From an uncultured Microbacteriaceae bacterium (GTDB taxonomy: Bacteria; Actinomycetota; Actinomycetes; Actinomycetales; Microbacteriaceae), in the NCBI GenBank assembly GCA_946481135.1, contig CAMLMQ010000031.1, positions 1 through 19,875 on the forward strand: DNA of 19,875 nt, given 5' to 3'. Both the position numbers and the translations under genes were made by a program. Positions 19,867-19,875 of the stretch are shown here, in pieces. The notes below the pieces were generated by a model that saw nothing but the letters and a program-made list of their open reading frames with translations, was not told where the DNA came from and did no database searches. The first letter of the stretch is position 1. Every line of letters starts with the position of its first letter.

Positions 19867-19875
19867 GTGGTGCCG
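19867..19875 (+). CDS. Possible start of a + strand gene cut by the window edge
   Basis: GTG at 19867 follows GGGAG with 6-nt spacing and stays open to the edge. A second GTG at 19870 is equally possible. With three codons visible nothing can be said about the product. Confidence 0.2.

Noticed and set aside
1..19875. tRNA, rRNA, CRISPR, insertion sequence or riboswitch
   Set aside because: I looked for tRNA-like cloverleaves, CCA ends, spaced direct repeats, transposase motifs with terminal inverted repeats, and long structured leaders, and saw none I could support.

Overview
The window is very GC-rich, gene-dense bacterial chromosome. Third codon positions are almost always G or C, starts are often GTG, Asp is mostly GAC, and the word GGATGC/GCATCC recurs throughout. 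Together with the gene content (YtxH-like/Phage_holin_3_6/DUF3618 envelope cluster, actinobacterial-type PfkA, type-B PutA-like protein, LigM-like demethylase) this points to a high-GC actinobacterium, most likely a Microbacteriaceae member. That assignment is an inference; the window holds no rRNA, tRNA, CRISPR array, integrase or transposase, and no intergenic gap above about 130 bp.

Layout. 1-850 (+): end of a YtxH-like protein, a Phage_holin_3_6 membrane protein and a DUF3618 protein. 894-1649 (+): hemD. 1714-3163 (-): DUF1304 membrane protein and 6-phosphofructokinase. 3293-3978 (+): two tandem paralogous two-helix membrane proteins separated by a strong hairpin. 4034-5562 (+): AlkA-like DNA glycosylase and hotdog thioesterase. 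5614-7667 (-): MarR regulator translationally coupled to a phytoene-desaturase-like FAD oxidoreductase. 7785-11105 (+): a 1,106-residue PutA-like protein with both active sites eroded. 11134-12386 (-): seven-helix membrane protein coupled to a YtrA-type GntR regulator, with a palindromic operator upstream. 12452-12889 (-): Lrp/AsnC regulator, divergent from 12993-15049 (+), an arginine dihydrolase/DDAH-like enzyme coupled to ornithine aminotransferase. 15077-18426 (+): acyl-CoA-dehydrogenase-like flavoprotein, FAH-family hydrolase and LigM/DesA-like tetrahydrofolate O-demethylase. 18408-19774 (-): alpha/beta hydrolase coupled to a secreted, C-terminally anchored CAP protein. The right edge holds the probable promoter and start of another + gene.

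How the genes may work together. The Lrp/dihydrolase/RocD block reads as an arginine-to-ornithine-to-glutamate-semialdehyde route under local Lrp control. The flavoprotein/FAH/LigM block looks like part of a pathway for methoxylated aromatic acids, with the nearby esterase as a possible supplier of substrate; this is inference. The most unusual item is the PutA-like protein: full length, in frame, with its C-terminal domain conserved, yet lacking the proline dehydrogenase lysine segment and the aldehyde dehydrogenase cysteine, with no cysteine in the whole chain. Many genes have a -10-like hexamer 5-9 bases before the start and no Shine-Dalgarno sequence, suggesting widespread leaderless transcripts, while second genes of pairs are joined by ATGA/GTGA overlaps.
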